Shown here piece by piece: positions 42,183-51,480 of a stretch of DNA of 64,000 bases. The stretch spans positions 55,386-119,385 of the forward strand of contig NZ_PJRO01000019.1 of the NCBI RefSeq assembly GCF_002858745.1, in the 5' to 3' direction. The number at the start of each line of letters is the position of its first letter. Position 1 is the first letter of the stretch. Origin of the DNA: Mesorhizobium loti. Its GTDB lineage: Bacteria > Pseudomonadota > Alphaproteobacteria > Rhizobiales > Rhizobiaceae. Under the pieces are notes generated by a model. That model was given only the letters and a program-made list of their open reading frames with translations, had not been told where the DNA came from and made no database searches. Both the position numbers and the translations under genes were made by a program.

Positions 42183-43628
42183 ATGGAACGGGCGAAGCTG
42201 TTCATCGATGGCGCATGGTGCGAGGGAAGTGCCGGACGATCCGGCAAGGTCATCGATCCGGCAACCGGCGAAGTCTTCGCTTCGGTGACGCATGCTGCCC
42301 CTGCCGATCTCGACAGGGCGTTGTCCGCGGCCCGCTGCGCCTTCCTCGAATGGCGGCTGGTTTCGCCTTACGAACGCTCGAAACTGCTGCGCAAGGCAGC
42401 CAATTTGCTGCGCGAACGTGCACCGGACATCGCCGCGCTGATGACGCGTGAGCAGGGCAAGCCGCTCGCCGAAGCGCTTGGCGAGACCGTCGGCTCGGCC
42501 GACCATATCGACTGGTATGCCGAGGAGGGACGCCGCGCCTATGGCCGGCTTATTCCGGCGCGTGCGCCTGGTGTGCGTCAGATCGTGATCAAGGAACCGG
42601 TCGGTCCTGTCGCCGGCTTCTCGCCGTGGAATTTCCCTGTCAGCCAGGCAGTGCGCAAAATCGCCGGCGCGGTGGCTGCCGGGTGCACGATCATCATCAA
42701 GTGTCCGGAAGAGACGCCATTCTCGCCGATCGAACTGGTTCGCTGCTTTGCGGATGCCGGCATTCCGGCCGGCGTCGTCAATCTCGTCTTCGGTGTACCG
42801 GCGGAGATCTCGGAATACCTCATTCCTGCACCACAGATCCGCAAGATCTCGTTCACCGGCTCCATTCCCGTCGGCAAGCACTTAGGCCAACTGGCGGCTG
42901 CTCACGTCAAGCGCGCGACGCTTGAGCTTGGCGGACACTCGCCTTTCATTGTCTGCGAGGACGCCGACCCCGAGGAAGCGGTCAAACTCGGCCTGTTCCT
43001 GAAATATCGCAACGCCGGGCAGGTCTGCGCGGCGCCGTCCCGCTATTATGTACATGAGCGGCACTACAAGCGTTTTGTCGATGCCTTCGTCGCCGGTTCG
43101 GAAAGCCTCAAGGTTGGTCCGGGCACGGAAGCAGGCGTGCAGATGGGGCCGCTTGCCAATTCCCGCCGCCTCGATGCCATGCAGGCTTTCGTCACGGATG
43201 CAGAGAGCCGCGGCGCCAAAGTGCTTGCCGGCGGCAAGCGTATCGGTAACCAGGGTAATTTCTTTGCGCCGACCGTGCTTGTCGATACGCCCGATGATGC
43301 GCGCCTGATGGTCGACGAGCCGTTTGGACCGCTTGCGCCAATCGCTTCCTTTTCCAGGCTGGACGATGCGATCGCACGTTCGAACAGCCTCCCTTATGGC
43401 CTCGCAGCTTTCGCGTTTACGCGCTCGGAGCGTACGTCGACGCTGCTCGGCGAGCAGCTGGAGTCCGGCATGGTCTCGATCAATCACTTCGGCATTGCCG
43501 CGCCGGAGACGCCGTTCGGTGGCGTCAAGGAAAGCGGCTATGGCAGCGAAGGTGGAAGTGAAGGCCTCGATGCCTTCTTCCAGACGAAGTTCATCAGTGA
43601 ACTGGGGCTCAAGGACGCGGCGGCCTGA
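42183..43628 (+). CDS. NAD(P)-dependent aldehyde dehydrogenase (SSADH-like)
   Basis: A 481-residue aldehyde dehydrogenase with LFIDGAWCEG at the N-terminus, SPWNFPVSQAVRKIAGAVAAGCTIIIKCPEETPFSP, the ELGGHSP glutamate and the GQVCAAP cysteine, all intact. It is similar throughout to the enzyme at 25766-27199. GAGGAA precedes the ATG. It is the first gene after operator copy B, followed by a polyamine-type importer, so it may oxidise an amino-aldehyde derived from the imported compound. Confidence 0.9.
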   Translation: MERAKLFIDGAWCEGSAGRSGKVIDPATGEVFASVTHAAPADLDRALSAARCAFLEWRLVSPYERSKLLRKAANLLRERAPDIAALMTREQGKPLAEALGETVGSADHIDWYAEEGRRAYGRLIPARAPGVRQIVIKEPVGPVAGFSPWNFPVSQAVRKIAGAVAAGCTIIIKCPEETPFSPIELVRCFADAGIPAGVVNLVFGVPAEISEYLIPAPQIRKISFTGSIPVGKHLGQLAAAHVKRATLELGGHSPFIVCEDADPEEAVKLGLFLKYRNAGQVCAAPSRYYVHERHYKRFVDAFVAGSESLKVGPGTEAGVQMGPLANSRRLDAMQAFVTDAESRGAKVLAGGKRIGNQGNFFAPTVLVDTPDDARLMVDEPFGPLAPIASFSRLDDAIARSNSLPYGLAAFAFTRSERTSTLLGEQLESGMVSINHFGIAAPETPFGGVKESGYGSEGGSEGLDAFFQTKFISELGLKDAAA

Positions 43629-43694
43629 GCCTCAAACCAGAAAGAACTGATCGCCGATCAACGCAATTGTGTGTCATCAATGGGAGAGCTGAAG

Positions 43695-44732
43695 ATGCAC
43701 AAGTCTGTCAAACACGGACTTATCACTGCAACGGCCTGGGTGGTATTGTCGACCACGGCCATGGCTGCCGACACGCTGACGCTCGCGGGACTCGGCGGCA
43801 AGGTTCAGGACGACCTGACCGCAACGCTGTTCAAGCCATCGGCGGAGAAGATCGGCGCCGAACTTCGCACGGAATCGCATGATGGCATCGCTGCGGTGCG
43901 CGTCCAGGTGCAATCCGGTGCGCCGGGCTGGGATGTTGCGCATCTTGGCGCAGAGGACTGCGCCATCGGTGCCGCCGAAGGCCTGTTCGAACCGATCGAC
44001 TATTCGGTCGTCAATGGGGAGGGTGTTCCGGAAGGCGTGCGTGCCAAGAACTGGATCGCCACGAACACCTATTCCGTCGTGCTCGCCTGGCGCACGGACA
44101 AATACGGTGACAACCCGCCGAAGGACTGGAAGGACTTCTGGGATGTCGAGAAGTTCCCCGGCCGCCGCGCACTCAGCGTCTATCCGCAGGAGATGATGGA
44201 GATCGCGCTGCTCGGCGACGGCGTCGCACGCGATCAGGTCTATCCTCTCGACACAAAACGCTCGCTGGCGGCGATCGCCAAGATCAAGCCCAGCGTCTCG
44301 GTGTGGTGGACCTCAGGGGCGCAGTCCGCGCAGCTTCTCAAGGATGGCGAAGTCGACATGGAAGCCATTTGGGGTAGCCGTATCGCAGGCGTCATTGCTG
44401 ACGGAGCGCCGGTCAAATTCACCTATCAGGACGGCGTTATCGGCTTTGGCTGCGTCGCGATCCTGAAAGGCTCGAAGAACGTGGCGGCTGCGCAGAAGTT
44501 TGTTGCCAACATCGTTTCGCCCGAGATCCAGGCGCGCATCCCGACGATGATGGGTTACTATGGGCCATCGAACAAGAAAGCCTTCGAGGCAAAGCAGTTC
44601 TCTGCCGATGTGCTCGCCCAGTCGAACGCCTCACCGGAAAACGCGGCAAAACAGGTCACCATGCAACCGACCTGGTGGTCTGAGAACATCCAGGACGTCC
44701 AGGAAGACTTCAAGAACCTGATCGTCCAGTAG
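43695..44732 (+). CDS. Spermidine/putrescine-type ABC transporter substrate-binding protein
   Basis: A 345-residue binding protein of the PotD/family 1 type. The signal peptide (ending TTAMAAD) is followed by LTLAGLGGKVQDDLTATLFKPSAEKIG, and NPPKDWKDFWDVEKFPGRRAL is the usual PotD-like segment. GGGAG is eight bases upstream of the ATG at 43695. It works with the three transporter genes from 45001 on; the 268 bases between contain no gene that I recognise. The ligand is unknown; polyamines, amino alcohols and opines are typical for the group. Confidence 0.88.
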   Translation: MHKSVKHGLITATAWVVLSTTAMAADTLTLAGLGGKVQDDLTATLFKPSAEKIGAELRTESHDGIAAVRVQVQSGAPGWDVAHLGAEDCAIGAAEGLFEPIDYSVVNGEGVPEGVRAKNWIATNTYSVVLAWRTDKYGDNPPKDWKDFWDVEKFPGRRALSVYPQEMMEIALLGDGVARDQVYPLDTKRSLAAIAKIKPSVSVWWTSGAQSAQLLKDGEVDMEAIWGSRIAGVIADGAPVKFTYQDGVIGFGCVAILKGSKNVAAAQKFVANIVSPEIQARIPTMMGYYGPSNKKAFEAKQFSADVLAQSNASPENAAKQVTMQPTWWSENIQDVQEDFKNLIVQ

Positions 44733-45000
44733 GTTCGCATTCCGAGAGTTCGGAAGGTGGGTCTTCGGGGATCCACCTTCCACCGGATCTGACGCTGCAC
44801 CATCGGTGCGGCGATCTCTGACACGTCTTTGTATCGGTGGATTGTCAATGATGTTGCCAACGACCTTTGTGCGAAAAGCCGGCCGATCGCTGAGCCAGAC
44901 CGAAGCGCTCGACGCGTCCTGTCGTCGGTCGCAAGATGCGTCCTGGCTGCATTCACGCTTGAGCGCGTAGCGAATGCCGACCGTTTACAAGGAGGCCGCG

Positions 45001-46068
45001 ATGCCCGGCAGGGTCGAAATCAGAAACATCAAAAAAGCCTATGGCAGCTTTCTCGCACTCGACGACGTGTCGCTCGATATCGCGCCGGGCGAGTTCCTGA
45101 CGCTGCTCGGCCCGTCGGGATCCGGCAAGACAACGCTTCTCAACGTTCTTGCCGGCTTCGTGCGCCCGGATTCCGGTTCGATCACCATAGATGGCGCCGA
45201 ATTCCTGCTGTTGCCGCCACACAAGCGCAATCTGGGCATGGTGTTCCAGAACTATGCGCTGTTCCCCCATATGAGCGTGCGCCGCAATGTCGGCTATCCG
45301 CTGCGCCTGCGTGGCGTGTCCGGCGCCGAACTCGACCGGCGTGTCGAGGAAGCGCTTGGCCTGGTCCAGATGGCGCATCTTGCCGACCGGGGCGTCAACG
45401 CGCTTTCGGGCGGTCAGCGCCAGCGCGTGGCATTGGCACGCGCCATCGTTTTCGAGCCTTCGATCCTGCTGATGGACGAGCCGCTTTCGGCGCTCGACAA
45501 GAAGCTGCGCGAGCACATGCAGCTCGAGCTGAAGCGGCTGCATGACCGGTTGGGAACCACCACGGTCTATGTCACGCATGACCAACGTGAAGCGTTGACG
45601 CTGTCGGACCGTATCGCGGTGGTGAACGGCGGCAAGATCGTGCAACTGGGAACGCCCGACGAGATCTATGATCGGCCGAAGAACAAGTTCGTGGCGGATT
45701 TCATCGGCGAGACCCGTTTCCTGCCGGTCGAGACCAGTACTTCCGGAGCGCTTCTCTATGGCCGTCCGCTCAGGACGCGCGACGACTGGAAGGATGGCGA
45801 CAGCGACAAACCCTGGCTCGTCATCCGCCCGGAGCGGCTGCGCTGGAAGGGCGACGAGACCGAGACCGCTAACCGGATCGAGGCCGAAGCGACCGACGTC
45901 ATCTACCAGGGCGACAGCTACCTGATCACGGTTCGCATGCCCGATGGCATCGAGCTCGATCTGCGGCGAGGCCCGGATCTCGGTGGCAAGGACCTGCCGG
46001 AACGCGGGCAGCCGATCCAGCTGTGGCTCGACCGTGAACACACGATCCTGGTGGCGGACAAGTCATGA
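45001..46068 (+). CDS. Spermidine/putrescine-type ABC transporter ATPase
   Basis: A 355-residue ATPase with Walker A GPSGSGKTT, signature LSGGQRQRVALARA, Walker B ILLMDEPLSALD, switch HDQREAL and a C-terminal TOBE domain (after ~residue 280). AAGGAGG precedes the ATG at 45001; an in-frame ATG at 44974 lacks one. It overlaps the next gene by four bases. Confidence 0.93.
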   Translation: MPGRVEIRNIKKAYGSFLALDDVSLDIAPGEFLTLLGPSGSGKTTLLNVLAGFVRPDSGSITIDGAEFLLLPPHKRNLGMVFQNYALFPHMSVRRNVGYPLRLRGVSGAELDRRVEEALGLVQMAHLADRGVNALSGGQRQRVALARAIVFEPSILLMDEPLSALDKKLREHMQLELKRLHDRLGTTTVYVTHDQREALTLSDRIAVVNGGKIVQLGTPDEIYDRPKNKFVADFIGETRFLPVETSTSGALLYGRPLRTRDDWKDGDSDKPWLVIRPERLRWKGDETETANRIEAEATDVIYQGDSYLITVRMPDGIELDLRRGPDLGGKDLPERGQPIQLWLDREHTILVADKS

Positions 46069-46970
46069 CGATGGTGCTCAATCATCCGGGCATCGCGGAT
46101 GCCGAGCCCAATGCAGATGCCTTGAAGCGACGGGGCAGCCGCGAACGCCGTGCGCTGGCTTCACTGACGCTGCCGGGCGCGATCCTGATCTTCCTCGTCC
46201 TGATCCTGCCGATCGGCTGGCTGTTCTGGCTCTCCTTCTTCGGGCCTTCCGGGGAGGCGACGCTGGAAAACTACGCACGCATGCTGAAGCCTATCTATGT
46301 GCGCACCTTCATCTCCACCTTTGAGGTGGCGGGCCTGGTGACGCTCGTCTGCGTGCTTCTCGGCTATCCCGTCGCCTATCTGCTGTCGCAGCTTTCGGAG
46401 CGTACAGCGGGGCTGCTGATGATCTTCGTGGTGCTGCCGTTCTGGACTTCCGTGTTGGTGCGTACCTATGCCTGGCTTGTGCTGCTCCAGCGCACAGGAC
46501 TGGTCAACACCTGGCTGATCGACGCCGGTGTGATCTCGACGCCGCTGCCGCTGGTGCACAACATGCTGGGCACCGTGATCGGCATGGTGCACGTGATGCT
46601 GCCGTTCCTGATCCTGCCGCTCTATGCCTCGATGCGGGCGATCGATCCTGTCTACATGCGCGCAGCCGCCAATTGCGGCGCAACGCCGTCGCAGGCCTTT
46701 CGCCAGGTTTTCCTGCCGATGTCGCTGCCCGGGCTCACAGCCGGCATTGCGCTTGTCTTCGTGCTTTGCCTCGGCTTCTTCGTCACGCCGGCATTGCTTG
46801 GCGGTGGGCGGGTCGCGATGTGGGCAATGCAGATCGCCAACAACATCTCCGTCTACGGCAACTGGGGTGCCGCGAGCGCGCTCGGCGTCGTGCTTCTCGT
46901 GGTCACCGCGATCATCCTCTACGCCTTCAAGCGGCTCTTCAGGGTCGACACTTTCGAGGGCGTACGCTGA
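46065..46970 (+). CDS. Spermidine/putrescine-type ABC permease, PotB family
   Basis: A 301-residue permease with six helices. The first starts at LTLPGAILIFLVLILPIGWLFWLSFFG and the EAA loop is AAANCGATPSQAFRQVFLPMSLPGLTAG. It overlaps the ATPase gene by four bases and the PotC-type gene by one, so the transporter genes are translationally coupled. Confidence 0.93.
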   Translation: MTMVLNHPGIADAEPNADALKRRGSRERRALASLTLPGAILIFLVLILPIGWLFWLSFFGPSGEATLENYARMLKPIYVRTFISTFEVAGLVTLVCVLLGYPVAYLLSQLSERTAGLLMIFVVLPFWTSVLVRTYAWLVLLQRTGLVNTWLIDAGVISTPLPLVHNMLGTVIGMVHVMLPFLILPLYASMRAIDPVYMRAAANCGATPSQAFRQVFLPMSLPGLTAGIALVFVLCLGFFVTPALLGGGRVAMWAMQIANNISVYGNWGAASALGVVLLVVTAIILYAFKRLFRVDTFEGVR

Positions 46971-47785
46971 TGCTCAACCGTCCCGCGACCGAGACCCAGA
47001 TCACGCATTTCCAGAGAATCTGGCTGTACATGCTGGTGGCGCTGGTCTTCGCCTTCCTGATCATCCCCTGCCTCATCGTCATCCCGATGTCCTTCTCGGG
47101 CAGCAAATATCTGGAGTTTCCGCCCAGAAGCTGGAGCCTGCAGTGGTATGGGGCCTATCTCGGGTCGTCCGAGTGGCGCGCGGCCACCTTCGTGTCGCTG
47201 CGCGCGGCGCTGCTGACAACCGTGTTCGCGACGACATTCGGTACTCTTGCCGCCTACGGAATCTCACGGGCCTATGGTGCGGCCTCGTCGCTGGCGCGCG
47301 GCGTTTTCATGCTGCCGATGCTGGTGCCGCTGATCCTCGTTGCCATCGGCTGTTTCTTCGTCTACGCCAAGATCGGCCTGAACGGCACGACGACTGGCCT
47401 GGTCATGGCGCACACGGTGCTGGCGTTGCCCTTTGTGGTCATCGCGGTGTTGAGCGGCCTTGCCAGCTACGACATGAACCAGGAACGTGTTGCCCAAAGT
47501 CTCGGCGCCTCCCGTCCCTGGGCGTTCCTCACCGTCACCCTGCCGCAGATTCGTCTCTCGGTGATGTCGGGTGCACTGTTTGCCTTCGTCACCTCCTTCG
47601 ATGAGGTCGTGATCGCACTGTTCATCTCCGGCGGCCAGAACGCGACGCTGACCCGGCTGATGTTCGCCAACATCCGCGACCAGATCGATCCGACCGTCGC
47701 GGCGATTTCCTCGCTGCTGATCGGGCTCTCGATGATTCTGCTCGTCGGTTCGCATCTGCTGCGCGGCCGGGAGGATCGCAAATGA
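46970..47785 (+). CDS. Spermidine/putrescine-type ABC permease, PotC family
   Basis: A 271-residue permease with the EAA-type loop RVAQSLGASRPWAFLTVTLPQIRLSVMSGALFAFVTSFDEVVIALF, characteristic of PotC. It completes the importer. The stop overlaps the lyase gene by four bases, which ties the transporter to the CoA-ester genes downstream. Confidence 0.93.
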   Translation: MLNRPATETQITHFQRIWLYMLVALVFAFLIIPCLIVIPMSFSGSKYLEFPPRSWSLQWYGAYLGSSEWRAATFVSLRAALLTTVFATTFGTLAAYGISRAYGAASSLARGVFMLPMLVPLILVAIGCFFVYAKIGLNGTTTGLVMAHTVLALPFVVIAVLSGLASYDMNQERVAQSLGASRPWAFLTVTLPQIRLSVMSGALFAFVTSFDEVVIALFISGGQNATLTRLMFANIRDQIDPTVAAISSLLIGLSMILLVGSHLLRGREDRK

Positions 47786-48726
47786 GCGCCGATGTCGTCA
47801 TTTGCGAGTGCTTCACGCGCGATGGTCTGCAGCACGAGCCTGCATTTGTCGCCACTGCCGACAAGATCGCGTTGATCGATGCGTTCACCGAGGCGGGTTT
47901 CCCGCGTATCGAAGCGACCAGCTATTCGCATCCCGGCAAGGTTCCGGCCTTTGGCGATGCAGGAGAGGTGCTGACCGGCATCAAACGGCGTCCCGGCGTG
48001 TACTACAAGGCGACGGCGCCGAACCTTACCGGCGTCGAGCGAGCGGTGGCCGATCTCGCTGCCGGGCATGGCGCCAACGAGGTGAGCCTGCTTGCCTCAG
48101 CCACAGAATCGCACACGCAGCGCAACCTCGGCACATCGCGCGAAGGCCAGTGGGCGCGCATCGTCGAGATGGTCGAGGCGGCAGGCGACCGGTTCCGGCT
48201 CGTCGGTGTCATCTCGGTGGCGCTTGGCTGTCCGTTCGAGGGCGAGGTTACACCGGAACGCGTGGTCGACGATGTGCTGCGCTTCGCAAGGCATGGCGTC
48301 AGGATCGTGACGATCGGCGACACCACCGGGCTTGGTACCCCGAGCAAGGTCGCGCAGCTCTTCCGTTTGCTGAAACAGGCGGCCCCGGACGTGACCTGCG
48401 TCGGTCATTTTCATGACACGCGCGGCGTCGGCGTCGCCAACTGTGTCGCGGCCTACGAAGCCGGCTGTCGCCATTTCGATTCGTCTCTCGGTGGCGTCGG
48501 CGGCCATCCGACGAAGATCCGCTACGGCTCGGGCCGTGCGGGCAATGTTGCCACCGAAGATCTGGTCAATCTGTTCGAGATGGAGGGCATTTCGACTGGG
48601 CTCGATCTCGACAAGGTGATGATTGCCTCGCGCCTCTGCGAGCAGGTGCTTGGGCGCCAGCTCGACAGCAAGGTGGCGCGGGCTGGGTTCGCGACATCGT
48701 TTGCCGAGGCCCATGAGAATGCATGA
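47782..48726 (+). CDS. Hydroxymethylglutaryl-CoA lyase-like protein with altered active-site loop
   Basis: A 314-residue TIM-barrel protein of the HMGL family. Conserved parts are the ECFTRDGLQHEP start (metal-binding Asp), GCPFEGEVTPERV, IGDTTGLGTPSKV and the HFHDTRGVGVANCVAAYEAGCRHFDSS metal-ligand segment. The glycine-rich loop that in true HMG-CoA lyases reads GLGGCPYA, with the essential cysteine, reads GVGGHPTK here. The catalytic Cys is replaced by His, so the substrate or the reaction probably differs. It lies in an operon with two crotonases and a CoA-transferase and may cleave a branched 3-hydroxyacyl-CoA. Confidence 0.85.
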   Translation: MSADVVICECFTRDGLQHEPAFVATADKIALIDAFTEAGFPRIEATSYSHPGKVPAFGDAGEVLTGIKRRPGVYYKATAPNLTGVERAVADLAAGHGANEVSLLASATESHTQRNLGTSREGQWARIVEMVEAAGDRFRLVGVISVALGCPFEGEVTPERVVDDVLRFARHGVRIVTIGDTTGLGTPSKVAQLFRLLKQAAPDVTCVGHFHDTRGVGVANCVAAYEAGCRHFDSSLGGVGGHPTKIRYGSGRAGNVATEDLVNLFEMEGISTGLDLDKVMIASRLCEQVLGRQLDSKVARAGFATSFAEAHENA

Positions 48727-48736
48727 GAGGATCGAT

Positions 48737-49471
48737 ATGCCAGAATGCGTCATTGTCGAGGACTGGGATGTCGTGCGGATCATCCGCATGAACCGGCCCG
48801 ACAAGCTCAATGCCCTCAACACGGAGCTGACCCAAGGCCTGCTCGACGCATTGAACGCGGCGGATGGTGACGAAACAGTCCGCGCGGTCGTCCTAGCCGG
48901 CGAAGGCAAGGGCTTTTGCGCCGGCGCCGATCTCGCTGAATTCAAGGACCTGACGCCGGACCAGCAGCATCGTGTGCTTGCACGAGCCGACCTGACCTGC
49001 CGGCTCCAATGCAGGCTGCAGGAAATGAAGAAACCTGTCGTCTCGGCGGTACAAGGTGCAGCGGTGGGCGGCGGTGCCGGCCTGGCGATCGGCTGCGACA
49101 TGATGGTGGCCGGGGCCGACCTCAAATTTGGCTATCCCGAACTCAAGCACGATATCGTGCCGGCCCTCGTCATGACCGGGCTGCAGCGACAGCTCGGACG
49201 CAAGGCTGCCTTCGAGATGGTGAGCCTTGGCCGGCTGATCGGCGCCGAAGAAGCGCAGACGCTCGGCCTCGCCAACCGTGTCGTCGCGGTGGACGTCGTG
49301 ATCGACACCGCGCTTGAAATCGCGAACCAATGGGCAAAGGCAAATCCGATGGCGATGGCTGCCGCCAAGGCGCTGTTCTATCGCGTCGCCGATCTGCCTT
49401 TCGATGCAGCCATGGCCGCTGGGCGCGACGTCAATGCGCTGATGCGCGGCTTCCGGAGGACGGAAAAGTGA
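48737..49471 (+). CDS. Enoyl-CoA hydratase/isomerase family protein
   Basis: A 244-residue crotonase-fold enzyme. The oxyanion-hole segments are present (CAGADLAEF and GGGAGLAIGCDMM), and both catalytic glutamate positions are kept (GYPELKHD and AAFEMV), as in true hydratases. GAGAGGA precedes the ATG, 10 bases after the lyase stop. The start of the CoA-transferase gene overlaps its stop by four bases. Confidence 0.9.
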   Translation: MPECVIVEDWDVVRIIRMNRPDKLNALNTELTQGLLDALNAADGDETVRAVVLAGEGKGFCAGADLAEFKDLTPDQQHRVLARADLTCRLQCRLQEMKKPVVSAVQGAAVGGGAGLAIGCDMMVAGADLKFGYPELKHDIVPALVMTGLQRQLGRKAAFEMVSLGRLIGAEEAQTLGLANRVVAVDVVIDTALEIANQWAKANPMAMAAAKALFYRVADLPFDAAMAAGRDVNALMRGFRRTEK

Positions 49472-50655
49472 AACCGCTCGACGGCATCCGCATCCTGGAT
49501 TTCAGCCGCGTGCTTGCGGGCCCGATGGCAACGCAGATCCTGGCGGAACTTGGCGCCGAGGTGATCAAGATCGAGCGGCCGGGCACCGGAGACGAGACGC
49601 GTTCGTTCGAGCCGCGCGTGGCCAGCGGCGACAGCGGCTATTTCTTTGCCTTCAACCGGGGCAAGAAATCGGTGACGCTCAATCTCAAGTCGCAGCATGG
49701 CCAGTCGATCGCCCGTTCGCTCGCGCTCAAGGCCGACGTTGTCGTCGAAAACTTCCTGCCGGGAGAAATGGCACGCTTCGGGCTTGGCTACGAACATCTG
49801 TCGGCCGACAATCCCAGGCTTGTCTACGTCTCCTGTACCGGCTTCGGCCAGACCGGCCCTTACAGCGAGCGCAACGGCTATGACACCATCTTCCAGGCAC
49901 TGTCCGGTGTCATGGCGTTGACGGGTCATTCGGATGGAGCGCCTGCCAAGGTCGGCGTGCCTTTTGCTGACCTCTCGTCCGGCCTCTGGATTGCCATCTC
50001 CGTCCTGGCAGGCATCGCCGGACGTGCGCAGTCGGGGCGCGGCAGCCATGTCGACCTGTCGATGCTCGACGTGCAGGTCTCGATGCTGACCATCGCCGCT
50101 GCGCGCTGGTTCCTGCTCGGCGAGGATCCCAGGCGTACCGGGACGGAACATCCGGGCCGTGTTCCTTCCGCCGCGTTCGAATGCGCGGACAGTCGCTGGC
50201 TGCATATCTCGGGCTCCGACCAGCATTGGGCGGCGATCTGCGCAGTACTCGACCTGGATGAACTCGCAGCGGACCGGGCGCTGGACCGCAATTCCGAACG
50301 TGTCGTCCAGCGCGAGCGGGTCATGGCGGCCATGACGGCTGCAATCGTCCGGCGTGAACGCCACGACCTTGCCGACGCGCTGCGTGCCGCCAATGTGCCG
50401 GCGGGCGAGGTCAACAGCGTCGCCGAGATCCTTGCCGATCCTCATGTCGAAGCACGCGGCATGGTCGCTGCCTTCGAACATCCCAAGGCAGGTAGGGTCG
50501 GCGCACTGCGCACTCCGATCAGGCTGTCCGGCTACGACGAGATTTCGATCGGCGTGCCGCCGGTTCTCGGAGCCGACACCGAGGTTGTGCTCGGCGAGAT
50601 GCTCGGCTTGCCGGCCGAGGAAATAGACAGATTGCGTGGCGAAGGAGTGATCTGA
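49468..50655 (+). CDS. CoA transferase, CaiB/BaiF (class III) family
   Basis: A 395-residue class III CoA-transferase. It begins VKPLDGIRILDFSRVLAGPMATQILAELGAEVIKIE, the family signature, and carries the catalytic aspartate in NGYDTIFQALSG (Asp139) and GSHVDLSMLD. It moves CoA between acids without ATP. The start is GTG with GGAGGA eight bases upstream. Its place between two crotonase genes suggests that it activates the acid degraded by the operon. Confidence 0.92.
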   Translation: MKPLDGIRILDFSRVLAGPMATQILAELGAEVIKIERPGTGDETRSFEPRVASGDSGYFFAFNRGKKSVTLNLKSQHGQSIARSLALKADVVVENFLPGEMARFGLGYEHLSADNPRLVYVSCTGFGQTGPYSERNGYDTIFQALSGVMALTGHSDGAPAKVGVPFADLSSGLWIAISVLAGIAGRAQSGRGSHVDLSMLDVQVSMLTIAAARWFLLGEDPRRTGTEHPGRVPSAAFECADSRWLHISGSDQHWAAICAVLDLDELAADRALDRNSERVVQRERVMAAMTAAIVRRERHDLADALRAANVPAGEVNSVAEILADPHVEARGMVAAFEHPKAGRVGALRTPIRLSGYDEISIGVPPVLGADTEVVLGEMLGLPAEEIDRLRGEGVI

Positions 50656-51425
50656 TGTCGGGACCGGTCAAGGTCAAGCGTGAAGGAGCGGTCGCCCGCG
50701 TCGTTCTTTCACGATCCGAGGCGCGAAACGCGCTCAACCTGCCGATGTGCCATGGGCTGACCGAAGCTTTCAGGGCAATCGACCGCGATCACGATATCCG
50801 CGTCGTTCTCGTCGAGGGAGAAGGGCCGGTGTTCTGTGCCGGCGCCGACCTCAAGGAGCGCAAGGGACGCGATGCTGCCTGGATCCGGCAGCGCCGGCTC
50901 GCATCCTTTGAAGCCTATTCGATGATCGAGCGCTGCACCCGGCCGGTGATCGCGCTGGTGCAGGGTCCCACGGTCGGTTCCGGCGGCGAGATCGCCATGA
51001 GCTGCGATTTCATCGTCGCTGCGAACGATGCCAGCTTCCGCTTCCCGGAAGCGCATTGGGGCACGGTCGGCGCCACGCAGCGGCTGCAGCGCATCATCGG
51101 TGTGTCGCGCGCCAAGGAGCTGCTTTACACCGGTCGCGAGATGCCGGCCGAAGAAGCTTATGCGCTCGGCATGGTGGCCCGGTTGGCGGAACCCTCGACG
51201 CTTGCGGAAGCGGGCACGGCGATCGCGCTCAAGATAGCCGAGGCGCCGCCGCTCTCGATCGCGCTGACCAAGCAGTCCGTCGATCTCGGTTCGCGGACCG
51301 ATCTCGATTCAGGCATCCGCATCGAACTCGCCGCGATCGAACGCGTGCTTGCCGACAATGGCTGGAAGAACGGCGTCGACCGCTTCCTGCAGAATGTCGG
51401 CAACGGCACCGCCGACGCCAACTGA
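50655..51425 (+). CDS. Enoyl-CoA hydratase/isomerase family protein
   Basis: A 256-residue crotonase with CAGADLKERKGRDAAWIR, the GSGGEIAMSCDFIVA oxyanion segment and both glutamates (RFPEAHWG and AKELLYT). The SDFI/AVIA-type sequence resembles methylglutaconyl-CoA hydratases; together with the HMGL-like protein this hints at a leucine-like branched CoA route. The start overlaps the CoA-transferase stop by one base. Confidence 0.9.
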   Translation: MSGPVKVKREGAVARVVLSRSEARNALNLPMCHGLTEAFRAIDRDHDIRVVLVEGEGPVFCAGADLKERKGRDAAWIRQRRLASFEAYSMIERCTRPVIALVQGPTVGSGGEIAMSCDFIVAANDASFRFPEAHWGTVGATQRLQRIIGVSRAKELLYTGREMPAEEAYALGMVARLAEPSTLAEAGTAIALKIAEAPPLSIALTKQSVDLGSRTDLDSGIRIELAAIERVLADNGWKNGVDRFLQNVGNGTADAN

Positions 51426-51465
51426 AAGATCTTGTCCGAAAAGTCCCCAATTTTTCGGGATCATG
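51425..51465. repeat. Fragment of the second intergenic repeat type
   Basis: GATCTTGTCCGAAAAGT ... TTTTTCGGGATCATG is the inverted counterpart of the hairpin at 28763-28806. It fills most of the gap between the crotonase and aminotransferase genes and may weaken read-through. Confidence 0.7.
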
Positions 51466-51480
51466 TTTAGGAGACCGACC

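Noticed and set aside
44733..45000. Short reading frames between the PotD-type and ATPase genes
   Set aside because: None has a convincing ribosome site or a recognisable product. The gap is probably an untranslated stretch within the operon.
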